Positions 48,960 to 59,630 of a stretch of 64,000 nucleotides of DNA are shown in pieces. Source of the DNA: Chaenocephalus aceratus (Eukaryota > Chordata > Actinopteri > Perciformes > Channichthyidae); the NCBI GenBank assembly GCA_023974075.1, contig CM043808.1:23336227-23400226 (forward strand). Reading direction: 5' to 3'. Below the pieces are notes generated by a model. The model was not told the origin of the DNA. It saw only the letters and a list, made by a program, of their open reading frames with translations, and did no database searches. Both the position numbers and the translations under genes were made by a program. The stretch's first letter is position 1. Each line of letters opens with the position of its first letter.

Positions 48960-51283
48960 ATAGAACTTCTACATTAATATAACATTGTTTGTCGGATTGT
49001 AGATGCAGTGGTTTCTAATTCTGTATGACGAACACATATTCTGTAGGACACAAGACCAGCACACAATACATTTCTTTTTGCTTTTATTGAATTATTGGTT
49101 TACAAAGATATTTCAGGGGAACACAAATAAAAGTAAATGACAATTTAATATGTATCTTCTGCTTAACAGTAATAAATACTACATGGCTTATTATCCTGAG
49201 ATAGATGGCTATTCTACTTGTAGTCTCCATACATTACCTGAAGGTGTGCTTACTGTCTGTTCTTAACATTTGACAGTACAGATATACTTACATGTAAGTT
49301 GGTAAATCCAAAATGTATTGTTTGTATTCATTTATTAAAAAACGAAATACAACCTTTATTCAATATTCCTCACTGTCTCGCCGAGTTTGTTACTGTTGCA
49401 GTGGTTTCAACTTCCCTCCTGAAAGACAGAATCTCCAGGCATCAGAGCAAAGGGTTTAGAGATAAAGACACAAGAGGAGACTCACCTTTTCAAGTTCCCG
49501 AACTCGGTGACTCGGGGGTGGGGGGGGGTGAGGGAGGGTCTGGGATCCTGTGACCTGGGAGGTAAACTGTACTGTGTGTCCCCCTTCAGGAGACAACAAC
49601 AGTCAGGCTGTTATCATTAACGAAAGGGAGAAACAAGAGTGGAATGCAAAGACTGGAGAGGCAGCAACAAGTACGAAAAGTGCTGAAGACAAGAAAGAAA
49701 GAACAGGAGGAAAGTGCAACACTTTGACACATTTATGAAAGAGACTGGCTTTGATGTATACCTCTCGAGGTATTCTGAGTGCGTCGGAAATAAAATACTT
49801 TCATTCACAAAAAATGGAAAGTCCTTTGTTGCACTGGCAGTAAATGCAACATGCAGTATTAATAAGAAATGTGTCTTCATAGGATTGTGCTTCTGCTTCA
49901 CAGCTGGGGTTTGTTTTATCTGTATACACTCAGTAGAGCTAAAATAGCAGTACACGATGGAGCTACATGCATTCACAAAATAAAAAATATGTTTAGTCGT
50001 CAACAACTCATGGTGTCTGTTTATCACTGATTCTAGAGTAAATCATTAATTTGATAATCTTCTTTTTGCTATAACCTAATATAAACATCTATAACTTCTA
50101 TATTTATTAATAACATATTTAAAATGTACAGGAGTGTAGGATATATTATGCATTATAAGAGTATTAAATGAAATAGACAAATCCATTTTAAATCAATTTA
50201 CAATTATTGTCAATATATTATCCTAGCAGCACACAAATATTAGAGTCCATATCAGAGTGTTTATCCTTTGCAGATGATGTCCTCCTTTTAGACATGCAAC
50301 CACTGAATTGGAACTGTGGCATTACTCAAGTTGAGCGGTTCTGAGTCCTCCGGTGAAATTCATAAGGTAACATATGGTCATCTTTCAAGTTACTAAAAGT
50401 GAAATTTAAAGATGCATTTTTTAGCCTTTTAATATCTGCAATAAGCTTCAGCTGTCTGCAGGCTGAATGTTCCGTTAAAGGCTCTTGATCGTCCAATCTT
50501 ATCCTAAATGTATATAATAGTGTGCATTTTTGCAGTGGTCTTAACATGGATAAAGTGTTCACTTTCAAATATGAAATACTGTTACTGTGTACAGTTCTAG
50601 ATTTAACATTGCAATTCATTATTTCCATACAATACAGATAAAGTATAATGACAACTCTCAGACTTGTTTGTGAATAAACAAAAAATAGAGAAGTTGAGTT
50701 TATTTTTATTTGTTTTTCCACGACTACGTCATGTCTTGACGGTTTTCATTAAAACACAATCACAGGTTCACAAAAGTTAGGTAAATTACAGTTAAGAGAG
50801 TATTTATAAACACTTCAAAAACACAGTCAAGAGTAACTTGTCCTTAAATGAAGCAAATACTAACGGAATTGTCTTTATAAAATCTAGAAACTAGAAATCT
50901 ATTTTCAATATACTATTAATTTGTAATGTCTTTTCCGCTTTGTCATTACAAGATAGTTTGCTGTAGACAAACATGAATGTTTAAACAGCAATACTGGCGA
51001 CTCAAAATAGCTGCACATTAATGATATACAATATAAAATAAAATACTCATGAATACTTGACAAGTGTCTGTTCACTTGAAAATTGTGGAAGTGTTAAACA
51101 AAAGTCACACCACTGCTTATTAAAGTTATAATACTTAACTATTTCCATGTAACAATAGGTAAGGTTTAAGAGGTCCAAGTTGTACTAAGCTAGTTTACAG
51201 TGGTGCTCGAGGGATGCTGTGCACTCTTTAATTCCTTTTCACCCAACTTTCCCCATATAAAAATATGCATTGCATCCTGTTTT
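48960..51283. other. Spacer between mrps10 and the RGG/proline-rich gene
   Basis: AT-rich. Holds a G-rich run at 49514-49544 with several stretches of three to nine G, a possible quadruplex. No gene found. Confidence 0.4.
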
Positions 51284-51296
51284 TTTATTCTTTATT
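51284..51296 (-). terminator. Polyadenylation signals of the RGG/proline-rich gene
   Basis: Two AATAAA hexamers on the minus strand (TTTATT at 51284 and 51291), about 400 nt after the stop codon at 51693. Confidence 0.4.
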
Positions 51297-51692
51297 ATGG
51301 ATCAGGAAAGCTTCTTAAGGCAAGAACCACAGCACATTTAAAGAACTTGAACAATATGTTTTCTTCCCATTCAGAACAGGGGTTTCAAACTTGTTTAGCT
51401 TTTTCTTGACAATGTCAAATACTTCCTACAGTACCAACAGTATTTCTGTAACATAGATAATACAATGCCTTTACATTGTAAAAGTTGTGAGGCATTTTAT
51501 GCTGTTATTAGTCATTTTGACATAAATTCTTTGCCAGTAGACAATACCATTATGCAGACATTTGGCCACAGAGTATGTCATGAAGATACTCAGAAACTTA
51601 GTGTAACACATAATCATGGGGCAGTTACTGCACCACTGTGGGCCCCTTCTGCATTAACAAGTGTTTGGTTATTGTTTTTAGGGCAGGCTGTG

Positions 51693-54505
51693 TTAAAAGC
51701 GTCGGCCATCAGGGGGCCCTGGCCACCTCTGGCCTCTGCCAGGTGGGCGGTGAGGAGGAGGAGAGACTGGTCCATTGTGGTAGCTGTGTAAAAGGATGAA
51801 ATCACACATTGGATTCTTGGCTTTGGCCAATAAGGGCACACTCTGATAAGAGCAGCCACCTGAACTAATCCAGTCAGGGGTGTGATCCCCTCTGTTACTG
51901 TGTACCTTTCAAAGGCTAAATCCAATGTCATGTATTTACAGTACTTCATGCACTGGCTTCAAATAGTTGTAGTGGGTGTAATTATTATTAACAAACTAAG
52001 CAAACATTTTTGTCTGAAAAATTGTTGTAGTAACAGTAAGACAGATTTGTGAGCTATTCTATTTTTTTGATAAACAAACTGAGAATTGTAATTATGAGAG
52101 AATAATGTAAACCCTAAAGTGAAAGCTATAGTGAGGTATAAGAGGAAACAGACAGAAAGGACTGTACATTGTATACAACCCCTCGCTGTTTAGTGCATAT
52201 CACAAAATTAAGGAATATAACTAGTGTAGGCTTGTCTCAAATCTCACCGGATGTTATTTTGAGGAATCTTAAAAGTGTTCAAGGAAAGTGCAGAGAACTG
52301 AGACTTACAAAGCTTAAGCGTGGTTATAATATTAAAACAGCTCTTACCCTCTTGGGCCTCGGGGGTGAAAGTGGTGTGGAGGTCCAGGGGGGGGCATGCC
52401 GCAGCCTCGAGGGAGTGGAGGAGGCCCTCTGAAAGCAGGGTGACCTGGAGGAGGGGGGGGACGGGGTCCGTGCCTACAGACAGAAAAACAAAAAACATTG
52501 TATGTTTTCATTCAGAGGAAACCTGGGGCCTGTACTACGAAGCTGGTTCAACCTAACCTGGATATGTTTGAGTTAGCTGGTTGGCCTAATCCAAAACATA
52601 CGCGCTCTCACTAAACAGTACTACGACGCGGGTTATCAAGTGGATCGCTCAAGCCAGCCGTGTCCCATCTAGTTAGGTGCGCGTTCACATGAAAGGGGTG
52701 GTATTTGGAGCATTCGACCAATCACAAACATGGAGAAGCATACTGACAGCGCAGCGTCATACTTCCTGAATGAAAAGTCAACTATATAATTAGACAAATA
52801 TGAAGACGTTAAACTTTAAACATGACTCAAACACTTTATCCAGGATAAAAGCCACATAGCTGCACTTGCAAGGTGAATACAGCTGGTAAAAGAACAAAGT
52901 GTTTGAATGCGTACATTAACAGGTTTATGATATCACTGCCCCGTCAAAGACACGAGTGGATCTGACTTTAATTACATTTTTCTCGAGTGTTTCGTCAACT
53001 TAATGTGTTGCTTAAAATAATACTTCTGCATACAGTATGTGACACTGAGTGTTGCACGGCCAGATACGGCTCAGCTGACTCAGATAAGGAAATATATGTT
53101 ACATTATGATGTGATATGCCTCGGACTGTAGGCCTACTTAATGTTACTCTGATCCGGTTACTTATGTTGTGGCAGATATTTAAGTAAGCTTTCTTAACGC
53201 TAATGTTATAATAGTCAGATTGCTCTGAAGATGGGAGGTGATATTCTATTAGTGTTCACGCTCACACAGTCGATGATTTTTGCCAGCCGTCTTTCCTGCA
53301 ACGGCAGCTTTTCTGTATTTCCTTTCTCCTGTAATATGACTTGATCGCTTTAAACTCCGCACACTGAGCTCTGATTGGTCAGCAGGCAGTGCTTTCACTG
53401 AGTTGAGCTCTTAGCCTGTAACCTAACCTGGTCCCGACCAGGTTAGCCGCACTACACAAGTTACCATGGAGATCTAGCCTGCTAAAAAGAGAACCAGCTT
53501 CGTAGGACCGGAAACCCCGAGTTTTCCCTGAAGTTAGCCGGCTAAGCAAAAATCCTGCTTCGTAGTATACCCCCCTGATGTAAGGATAGACACGAGCAAA
53601 AGTGAGTGACAACCAACAGAAGATAAGATAGACTGCTCCAAAAAAATTGATGTTTCAAATGTATATAACTTACTATACGGTAGCTATAAAAACTAAACAT
53701 TTCGGTCACAAGTTTTTAGAATCAGGAGGTTCGTTCTTTAATCTTAGACAAGCTACTCTGTGAATGTGATTGTGCGTGAGCCGGTTACCTGTGCATGGGT
53801 GGAAAAGGGCCTCTGAGGTGCATGGGAGGGGGGGGAGGAGGAGGGCCCATGCCCATTGGTCCACCCCTACCTCGATGACCTCTCATGTCTGGGTAAGGAC
53901 GCATCCTCCTCATTCCTCTGAGAGGGAAGAACAGGAAATGCAACTTATTCAAAACATGGCATCTTTTATACAGCAAATCTCTATGGTGATTAAGGTGATT
54001 CCCTTATATCATTAATAACCACACAACTCAAAAAGCAACTTTCTGAATGAATACCACCTAGTATATTTCAATGTTTGTACCTCATGGGTGCAAATCCCTT
54101 CATGGCTCCTTCTCTCCCTCGATCTCTCCCGTATCCAGGTGGACCAAACCCTTTTATCATGCCCCGCCCACCACGCATGCCGTCTCGACTCATCCGACCC
54201 CGGCTTCTAAACCCACAACCCCTGAGGAGATTAAAACAAATTTGAGGAAAAAATTGCCACCCTGCAACGAGTGTGCAAGTCTTGCTATGATCACCGCAAA
54301 TTGGGCAAAATCAGAAAGTATTCAGGTAAATGAAAGCTTCTCATAATCATGTAATACAACAGTTCACCATTATGTATCCATAAATACAGTATGTGGCTGT
54401 GAGGAAACACGAGACTTACCTAAATGTGTTGTCCACTAAGGTTTTCTGAGGTTCATCCTTGGAAATCCTTGAAGTTTCGGTCACATTTTCTGTGTTTGCG
54501 TCCAT
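51693..54505 (-). CDS. Unrecognised Arg/Gly/Pro-rich protein, 190 aa
   Basis: I do not recognise a named family. Five coding exons: 54420-54505, 54081-54221, 53789-53917, 52348-52473, 51693-51783, totalling 573 nt. The start is at the first base of its exon (TTTCAG/ATGGACGC). Residues 1-28 are acidic and polar (MDANTENVTETSR). Residues 29-75 hold RG/RGG motifs (FRSRGRMSRDGMRGGRGM, GYGRDRGREG). Residues 76-190 combine RRMRPYPDMRGHRGRG with proline runs (PPPPPPP, RPPPPPGHP) and end PPGRGQRWPGPPDGRRF. No membrane segment or folded domain is seen. Composition suggests a disordered, nuclear, RNA-binding protein, which is inference. Every intron is phase 2, splitting an Arg or Gly codon. A non-coding exon lies at 56124-56300 with CCAAT boxes above it. 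Confidence 0.8.
52526..53574. mobile_element. MITE, TACTACGAAGC family, in an intron of the RGG gene
   Basis: Starts GGGCCTGTACTACGAAGC and ends with GCTTCGTAGTATACCCCC, inverted repeats of about 18 bp with few differences, flanked by CTG on both sides (3-bp target duplication). Related to the shorter element at 10117-10401. No transposase. The 3-bp target duplication would suit PIF/Harbinger-type mobilisation, though CTG is not its usual target. Confidence 0.72.
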
Positions 54506-55505
54506 CTGAAATGATGCAAGTCAATATTTATATACAGTACACTGTCACTCTTATAAGATTATTTAATAAAAACGTTCTTAAAAAACATATCCAACTCCTC
54601 CATAGACAAGAAAATGATTTCTACATTCAAAATGCAAATTCACATTTTACACTTTTGCTCTCTTGCAATGTTGTATGAGATCATTCTTGGTAAGACTTCT
54701 CCCTGACAAAAAATACTTTAAGGCATGTGTTCCTACATTGTGACACAAGGCTGTAAAACTTCACTCAGCAGATCTTGGAAATATAAAACCTCTGTATTGC
54801 ATTCCCTGAATTGCTCCATCATCGAGTGTGACACGCTGTGCATGCCTCACACTGAAGCAGGTGACAAGTGTTTAGGTAAAACACGGACATAGTCAAAGCT
54901 GATAGCGGGAAAAGTATTAATAGTCCCAAAGCTCAGATCGCTGGTATAAAAAAAAAATACAAAATCTGTGAGGCTTCTAGACAGTGGAGTTGGGTTAGAC
55001 TTTTGAAAAATATAGGGGAAAGGTACAGTAAGGCGTGAGGTTGCTGTGCAGGGAAACTGCCTCTTAAAATATATGGGGAATTTGCATTTTAGGAGTGACT
55101 TTCAAAATATGCACTGAAGGAGAAACCGACCCAGAAGAAAAAAACAGAAAAGCTGTTACTTGTTTTTCTACCTGTGTGTTTAATACTTTGTTTGAAGATC
55201 CAGCAAACAACAAAAGCTTAACATGTGCACAATACTCCGTAAAAATACACTTATTCTAAAATAAACTCTATAAAAAGGTATGATGAGGTCACCATGAGCA
55301 AAGAAGTATTTGTAAGTCTAAAAACATTAACATTTTGGATCATTTATTATTTTTCACAAACTCTGGCTTATACAATCTTTCAGTTTTTCATTTTGTAAGC
55401 TGTTTATGGTGTTGTTGAATTGTGGTGTACTTAATTGTGTTCGTCCAATTTATTTCAATGAGGTTGGAAGTCCCTCCTTCTATCCTCAACTATATATATA
55501 TACAT

Positions 55506-55542
<37 letters not shown>

Positions 55543-56123
55543 GAAATCTATTTACACATATATCTATATAGACACTTGTGGAGCAGTTATTCCTTCAAAT
55601 TAATTGCCTTTAATTCATATAAGCTTTAGAGACAGAAACTATGTCATGCAGGCTGGCACACACACACACACATACTCTATCACAGTGTTATTTTTAAGTA
55701 AATAAGCCTGCAGAGCTACAGGCACGTCGAGCGTCATGGTTTGAGCTGTTTCATTTTAAGCTAGGACAATCAGAGGGGCACTGTTCAACACATACACTTA
55801 CATTTCTAATAATGCTCCTTACAGGAGCTAATGTCGAACACATGTGTTTAAATTATAACGCAAAGGGCATGGAGGGCCCTGTCTAATTCCTGGAATAAAC
55901 AACGCAGAGACGACCTGACACACAGTATACTGTGTCCAAAACTGTGTATTTGTTATACATAATATTCGACTAGGTATCTCAGATTTGCACAGCTATTTTC
56001 CTAGAAATAAAATACAACTAAAAAGGCCGAATAACAAGATTGTACCTAAACGTTATTCGTTAAATAAAAGGGGCGTTTCTGTGGTTTTCAAACGCTTTGG
56101 TGAAACACAGAGATGGGACTTAC
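54506..56123 (-). other. 5' intron of the RGG/proline-rich gene
   Basis: Contains the (TA)n microsatellite at 55491-55540 and a short (CA)n near 55660. No other gene seen. Confidence 0.4.
55491..55540. repeat. (TA)n microsatellite
   Basis: Two TA runs separated by a TACATACACACA interruption. Confidence 0.95.
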
Positions 56124-56300
56124 TTCAGTTGGTGATGCAGGCGAGGTAGATTACAAAACTAAACCAACTTCCCTAGTAGCTAGTAAAAAACAAAATATAT
56201 ATATATATATATATATTAGAAAAATAAAAACATTTACGACATTTCCTGCAGCTTCTGCGGCTCCGTTTTGAAATGGCGACTTCGTCCGGCTTTACTTCAT
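56124..56300 (-). other. Non-coding first exon of the RGG/proline-rich gene
   Basis: On the minus strand the sequence CGAAGTCGCCATTTCAAAACG (YY1-like CGCCAT) continues through a (TA)n run to CACCAACTGAA/GTAAGTCCC, a strong donor at 56124. The first coding exon has an acceptor at its ATG, so an upstream exon such as this is required. The 5' end is estimated. Confidence 0.5.
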
Positions 56301-56388
56301 CCCAGGTTGGATTTATTTGTGAGGAACAACCATGGGAACAACACATTATGAGGATGGTCACGCCCACTTGGAGGAATACTGGTGTCTG

Positions 56389-56454
56389 ATTGGCTACTTA
56401 TTGCTCTCAGTCAACCTGTTTTGGAAATTCCGGCCTTCTGATTGGAGGAATTGG
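56389..56454 (-). promoter_or_regulatory. Three CCAAT boxes above the RGG gene
   Basis: Minus-strand CCAAT occurs at 56389-56393, 56441-56445 and 56450-56454, about 90-150 bp upstream of the presumed first exon, in an otherwise non-coding stretch. Confidence 0.45.
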
Positions 56455-56520
56455 CTGACGTATGTTCTAATTGTACCACTCATCCTGAAGTTAATTAACT
56501 GGGCCAAGTTCAAAACATAG

Positions 56521-57479
56521 GCTATTTATTGTAGTTGTACCCATTTGTGACCGAAAAATATATTATTTTTTTTATAAATTATTTGCCAATGCACAAATCC
56601 CAAAAACGTTTTCTAAATAAGTTACACCGTTTTGCTGAAAAGTGAATATTTCTTAAGATAGTCCTACTATGTTAAATCTTTGGTCACATGAGAACAATCA
56701 AGTATGTGGTATCTATAAACTCATAACAAGTTGATTATCAATATCAATTATATATTTTAAATGCCAAGGTCAGGTCCTGCTGTTAATTACAAATGCAAGA
56801 TGTTAGATCAATCAGAACCAATGTTGTGCTATTTCACATTGTTCATTAAGTCTCTTGGCACATGGGTTAGGGTAAATACCTGTCTGGGTACGCAACCTGG
56901 AATTGACACATCGTTTATCTAATGGATGTGTTTAACAGTGTATTAACAGGCCTGATATATTGTATAGTAAGGAAAATAATAGAATTTTTAACTCGTCAGT
57001 TACAAAAAAAACAGGACTAATTATTATATAGCTTTCAGATACAACTTTAATATAGGCTATTATGAAGCTACTTAAACTTTAACACAAACAGCAACAACAT
57101 ATAACAAATATGATGAGGTTTCACTAAGTTCTCTGCTCACACGATACACAAACAAGGTGGGCCTAGGAGAACACCTTCATCAGTAAAGCTACATTTCATA
57201 CCAAGGAGAAAACATATACACATATAACAATCAGCAAACTATATTTCCAAACATTTAATTCACAACTCCAACAAAGGCAGCCTCATATACAAAGTAATGG
57301 TCAAGTGCCCAATAAACAATATTTACATCACGAGAAGGGCAAACAAGAGAGCAATTTAATTAAATCAAATGTTAAAGTTCACTTAAAAATGTTGTGTTAC
57401 TCATCGAATATATAAAACTAACTCCATTAAATGTCCAGGTCAGAGTAAACCTTATGCGTAAAAAGTAAATTTGCGTCCG
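56521..57479. other. Intergenic and msgn1 3' flank
   Basis: AT-rich; includes the msgn1 3' UTR, whose end is not clear. Nothing else recognised. Confidence 0.4.
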
Positions 57480-57911
57480 TTACGCGCGGCCCAGAATGTC
57501 TGAAAGCTTGTTGATGTATTCAATAGTGTATTTGAGAGTCTGTATTTTGGTCAGGGGTTGGCCTGTCTGACTGTAGTCCGGCGGCAGGTAGTCCCGGAGG
57601 TGGTGCAGAGCCTCTGCAAGACTCCTCATCCGCATCTTCTCCCTCTCGCTGGCCTTCACGCGTCTCTTGGTGGACATCTTGGGCTTGCCCTGCCTCTGCG
57701 CTTTGGAAGAGGACCTGCGCTCCGGGAATCCGTAAGGGCAGTCCTTCATCTCCTGACTGCCGCTAGAGAAGCACATCTCCGGGGAAGAGCACATGGAGTT
57801 TATGGAGGACTCCGGGGAAGTGGACTGAAGTGAGTCATGATCTTCTCCAAACGCACCCTCATGGCTCTTCCACTCAGACAGCATTTTAGCTGTGACAACA
57901 TCCATGTCCAT
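57480..57911 (-). CDS. msgn1: Mesogenin 1, bHLH transcription factor
   Basis: Master regulator of paraxial (presomitic) mesoderm. One uninterrupted exon of 432 nt, 143 aa, as expected for this intronless family. The bHLH domain occupies about residues 82-140: basic region [20 protein letters not shown], helix 1 to LRDYLPP, the loop [11 protein letters not shown], and helix 2 [37 protein letters not shown] distinguishes mesogenin and Mesp proteins from other bHLH factors, and the short N-terminus ([14 protein letters not shown], then a Ser-rich stretch) fits mesogenin. A TATA box and T-box half-sites lie upstream. The neighbour gen1 is also its neighbour in mammals, as I recall. Confidence 0.94.
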   Translation of the reverse strand: MDMDVVTAKMLSEWKSHEGAFGEDHDSLQSTSPESSINSMCSSPEMCFSSGSQEMKDCPYGFPERRSSSKAQRQGKPKMSTKRRVKASEREKMRMRSLAEALHHLRDYLPPDYSQTGQPLTKIQTLKYTIEYINKLSDILGRA

Positions 57912-58000
57912 GTTAGAAATATCCTTCCCGACAGTCGTGCAGCGAGGATGACATCAGGGGTGAATGACAGGTTCTGTGAAGGAGATTTTTCTGCAAGGAG

Positions 58001-58010
58001 TTTTTATATA
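58001..58010 (-). promoter_or_regulatory. TATA box of msgn1
   Basis: TATATAAAAA on the minus strand, 90-100 bp above the ATG, implying a transcription start near 57975 and a 5' UTR of about 65 nt. Confidence 0.7.
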
Positions 58011-58116
58011 GAAGCAGATCTCCGGAGCTTTATGGGTTCACAGCTCAGGCGAAAAAAAGTTCAAAGAAAACCCCAAGTGCCAAAATGCGACCTTCCCGAA
58101 GGTTCGTTATCACTGG

Positions 58117-58124
58117 GGTGTGAA
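58117..58124. promoter_or_regulatory. T-box half-site upstream of msgn1
   Basis: GGTGTGAA, the core of the Brachyury/Tbx16 half-site, about 110 bp above the TATA box. Confidence 0.5.
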
Positions 58125-58276
58125 TAAGGCTAAATCGACGGATAATGTGATGGTAAGAAAAATAATTAGATTCCCTTGTGTGTGAAATTACTCTTTAAAG
58201 TCTTCACTACGACAATTATCAGTTTGATGTGATTTGTCTAATGAAGGATTGAGAGGATGCTGTTTCACCTGAGAGC

Positions 58277-58285
58277 TTCACACCT
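58277..58285. promoter_or_regulatory. T-box half-site upstream of msgn1 (TTCACACCT)
   Basis: A perfect T-box half-site about 270 bp above the TATA box, with a second partial site (TTTCACCT) just beside it at 58263-58270. msgn1 is known to be driven by T-box factors in fish and mouse. Confidence 0.55.
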
Positions 58286-58439
58286 CTCCGGCAAGTCAGG
58301 CCCGCGTGTGTCTTCAGTCTGGAAGTGATGCAGTCAAAAAAAAACAACACTATTTTTAACTTACCAAGACAGCTTACAGATAATTTTTTTGGAGATACAT
58401 CTTTGTTATTTGTATAAATCAAGACCCCGGATATGTAAT

Positions 58440-59423
58440 TAGGTAGATCATTTGTTTATATATAATTTGTAAGTCAATAATATTTTTGTTTATCAATTTA
58501 ATACTGCTTAAGTTTATACAGTATCATAATTCTCATGTTTCATTTCATTATTATTATTTTTTGTTCGAGATAAATCAAATCAATCCTGTTTTCTTTTCTC
58601 TCAAGAAATGTTTCCTGTGAGGGATTAATAAAGTCTTCTTCTTTTAATGCACATATATTTACTTGCCACCTGGAGAAGGTCAATTGTTTCAAAGGCAGTT
58701 TTCCTGTTTCAATGTCAGAAAGTGCCAATTGTTAATATTATTCACAAACAAATTACACATCTGAACAAACTTTTACTTTACTAATGAGATCTGCATTGGA
58801 ACACAAGCGGAATTTCCCTGAGCAACTGTCAGGAATAACAGGATTTAAGACCAAGTACTTGCTCTGAATTGTTATTTGGGCAGAGGATGCAGCTGTCACC
58901 AAGCTCCTGCCAGACCTTTCATGTCTGAAAAGGTGTGTAAGGCCTCACTCATGATCAAGGGGAGCGACACTGGCAGGTTGTAAAACCAATGGCTCAGCGT
59001 CCTCTGTGCCTCCTCTCTAGCTGTGCGTAGTGCCATGTAGCTTGTCAAACAGCAGCAGGAGAAAATACCAACATGTGGTGCCGCTACATGGCATTACATT
59101 CTGAAAGCAGTGCTAATCCACAACCTTTTTACTTCTGATTTACTGTTACTCTCATGATCAAGTATCAAGGATCAAGGCCAACTTTGATGCAACAAAAACT
59201 TAATTGGAACAAATATGTATGTGAACAATTGTCTTTGTTCATTGGCATAATCAGTCAACGTTTTTAATCTCACAACATATTCCATACAAAAATCTTCACA
59301 ATTACATAATTTTCATCAAAAGGCCTGTCGGTTCAACAGTCCGAAATCCATAGATATTCAATGTATTATTATTTTTAAGACAACGAAAAGCTCATATTTG
59401 AGAATTTGGATCTACCAAGTTGA
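58440..59423. other. Intergenic between msgn1 and gen1
   Basis: AT-rich; nothing recognised. Confidence 0.4.
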
Positions 59424-59429
59424 TTTATT
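59424..59429 (-). terminator. Polyadenylation signal of gen1
   Basis: AATAAA on the minus strand about 200 nt after the stop codon. Confidence 0.45.
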
Positions 59430-59630
59430 CGCCTTTAAAATCAATAACCATTTTTTCGATAATCAAAAGAGTTGCTGAATTATTTTCCATCAATTGACTG
59501 ATTTTTGCATCTCTTCTGTAAAAAGCTAGAACGTGGGCATAAGAGATGTAAATCAACCTCCATTCAAAGGTTAATTTTTCAAACTTGAAACCTAAAATCT
59601 TACATGTCCATCATCCTGTTTTCGTGCTGC

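Noticed and set aside
51614..51949. 111-codon minus-strand ORF (MDQSLLLLTAHLAEARGG)
   Set aside because: The spliced phase-2 frame of the RGG gene uses another frame of the same DNA and fits its composition; this ORF crosses the acceptor at 51783.
56173..56367. 64-codon minus-strand ORF over the first exon of the RGG gene
   Set aside because: It runs through the (TA)n tract of the 5' UTR and would not join the coding exons in frame.
56332..56520. 62-codon plus-strand ORF (MGTTHYEDGHAHLEEYW) and an upstream MATSSGFTSSQ start at 56272
   Set aside because: The two are in different frames with no supporting splice structure, and the stretch holds CCAAT boxes and the first exon of the minus-strand gene.
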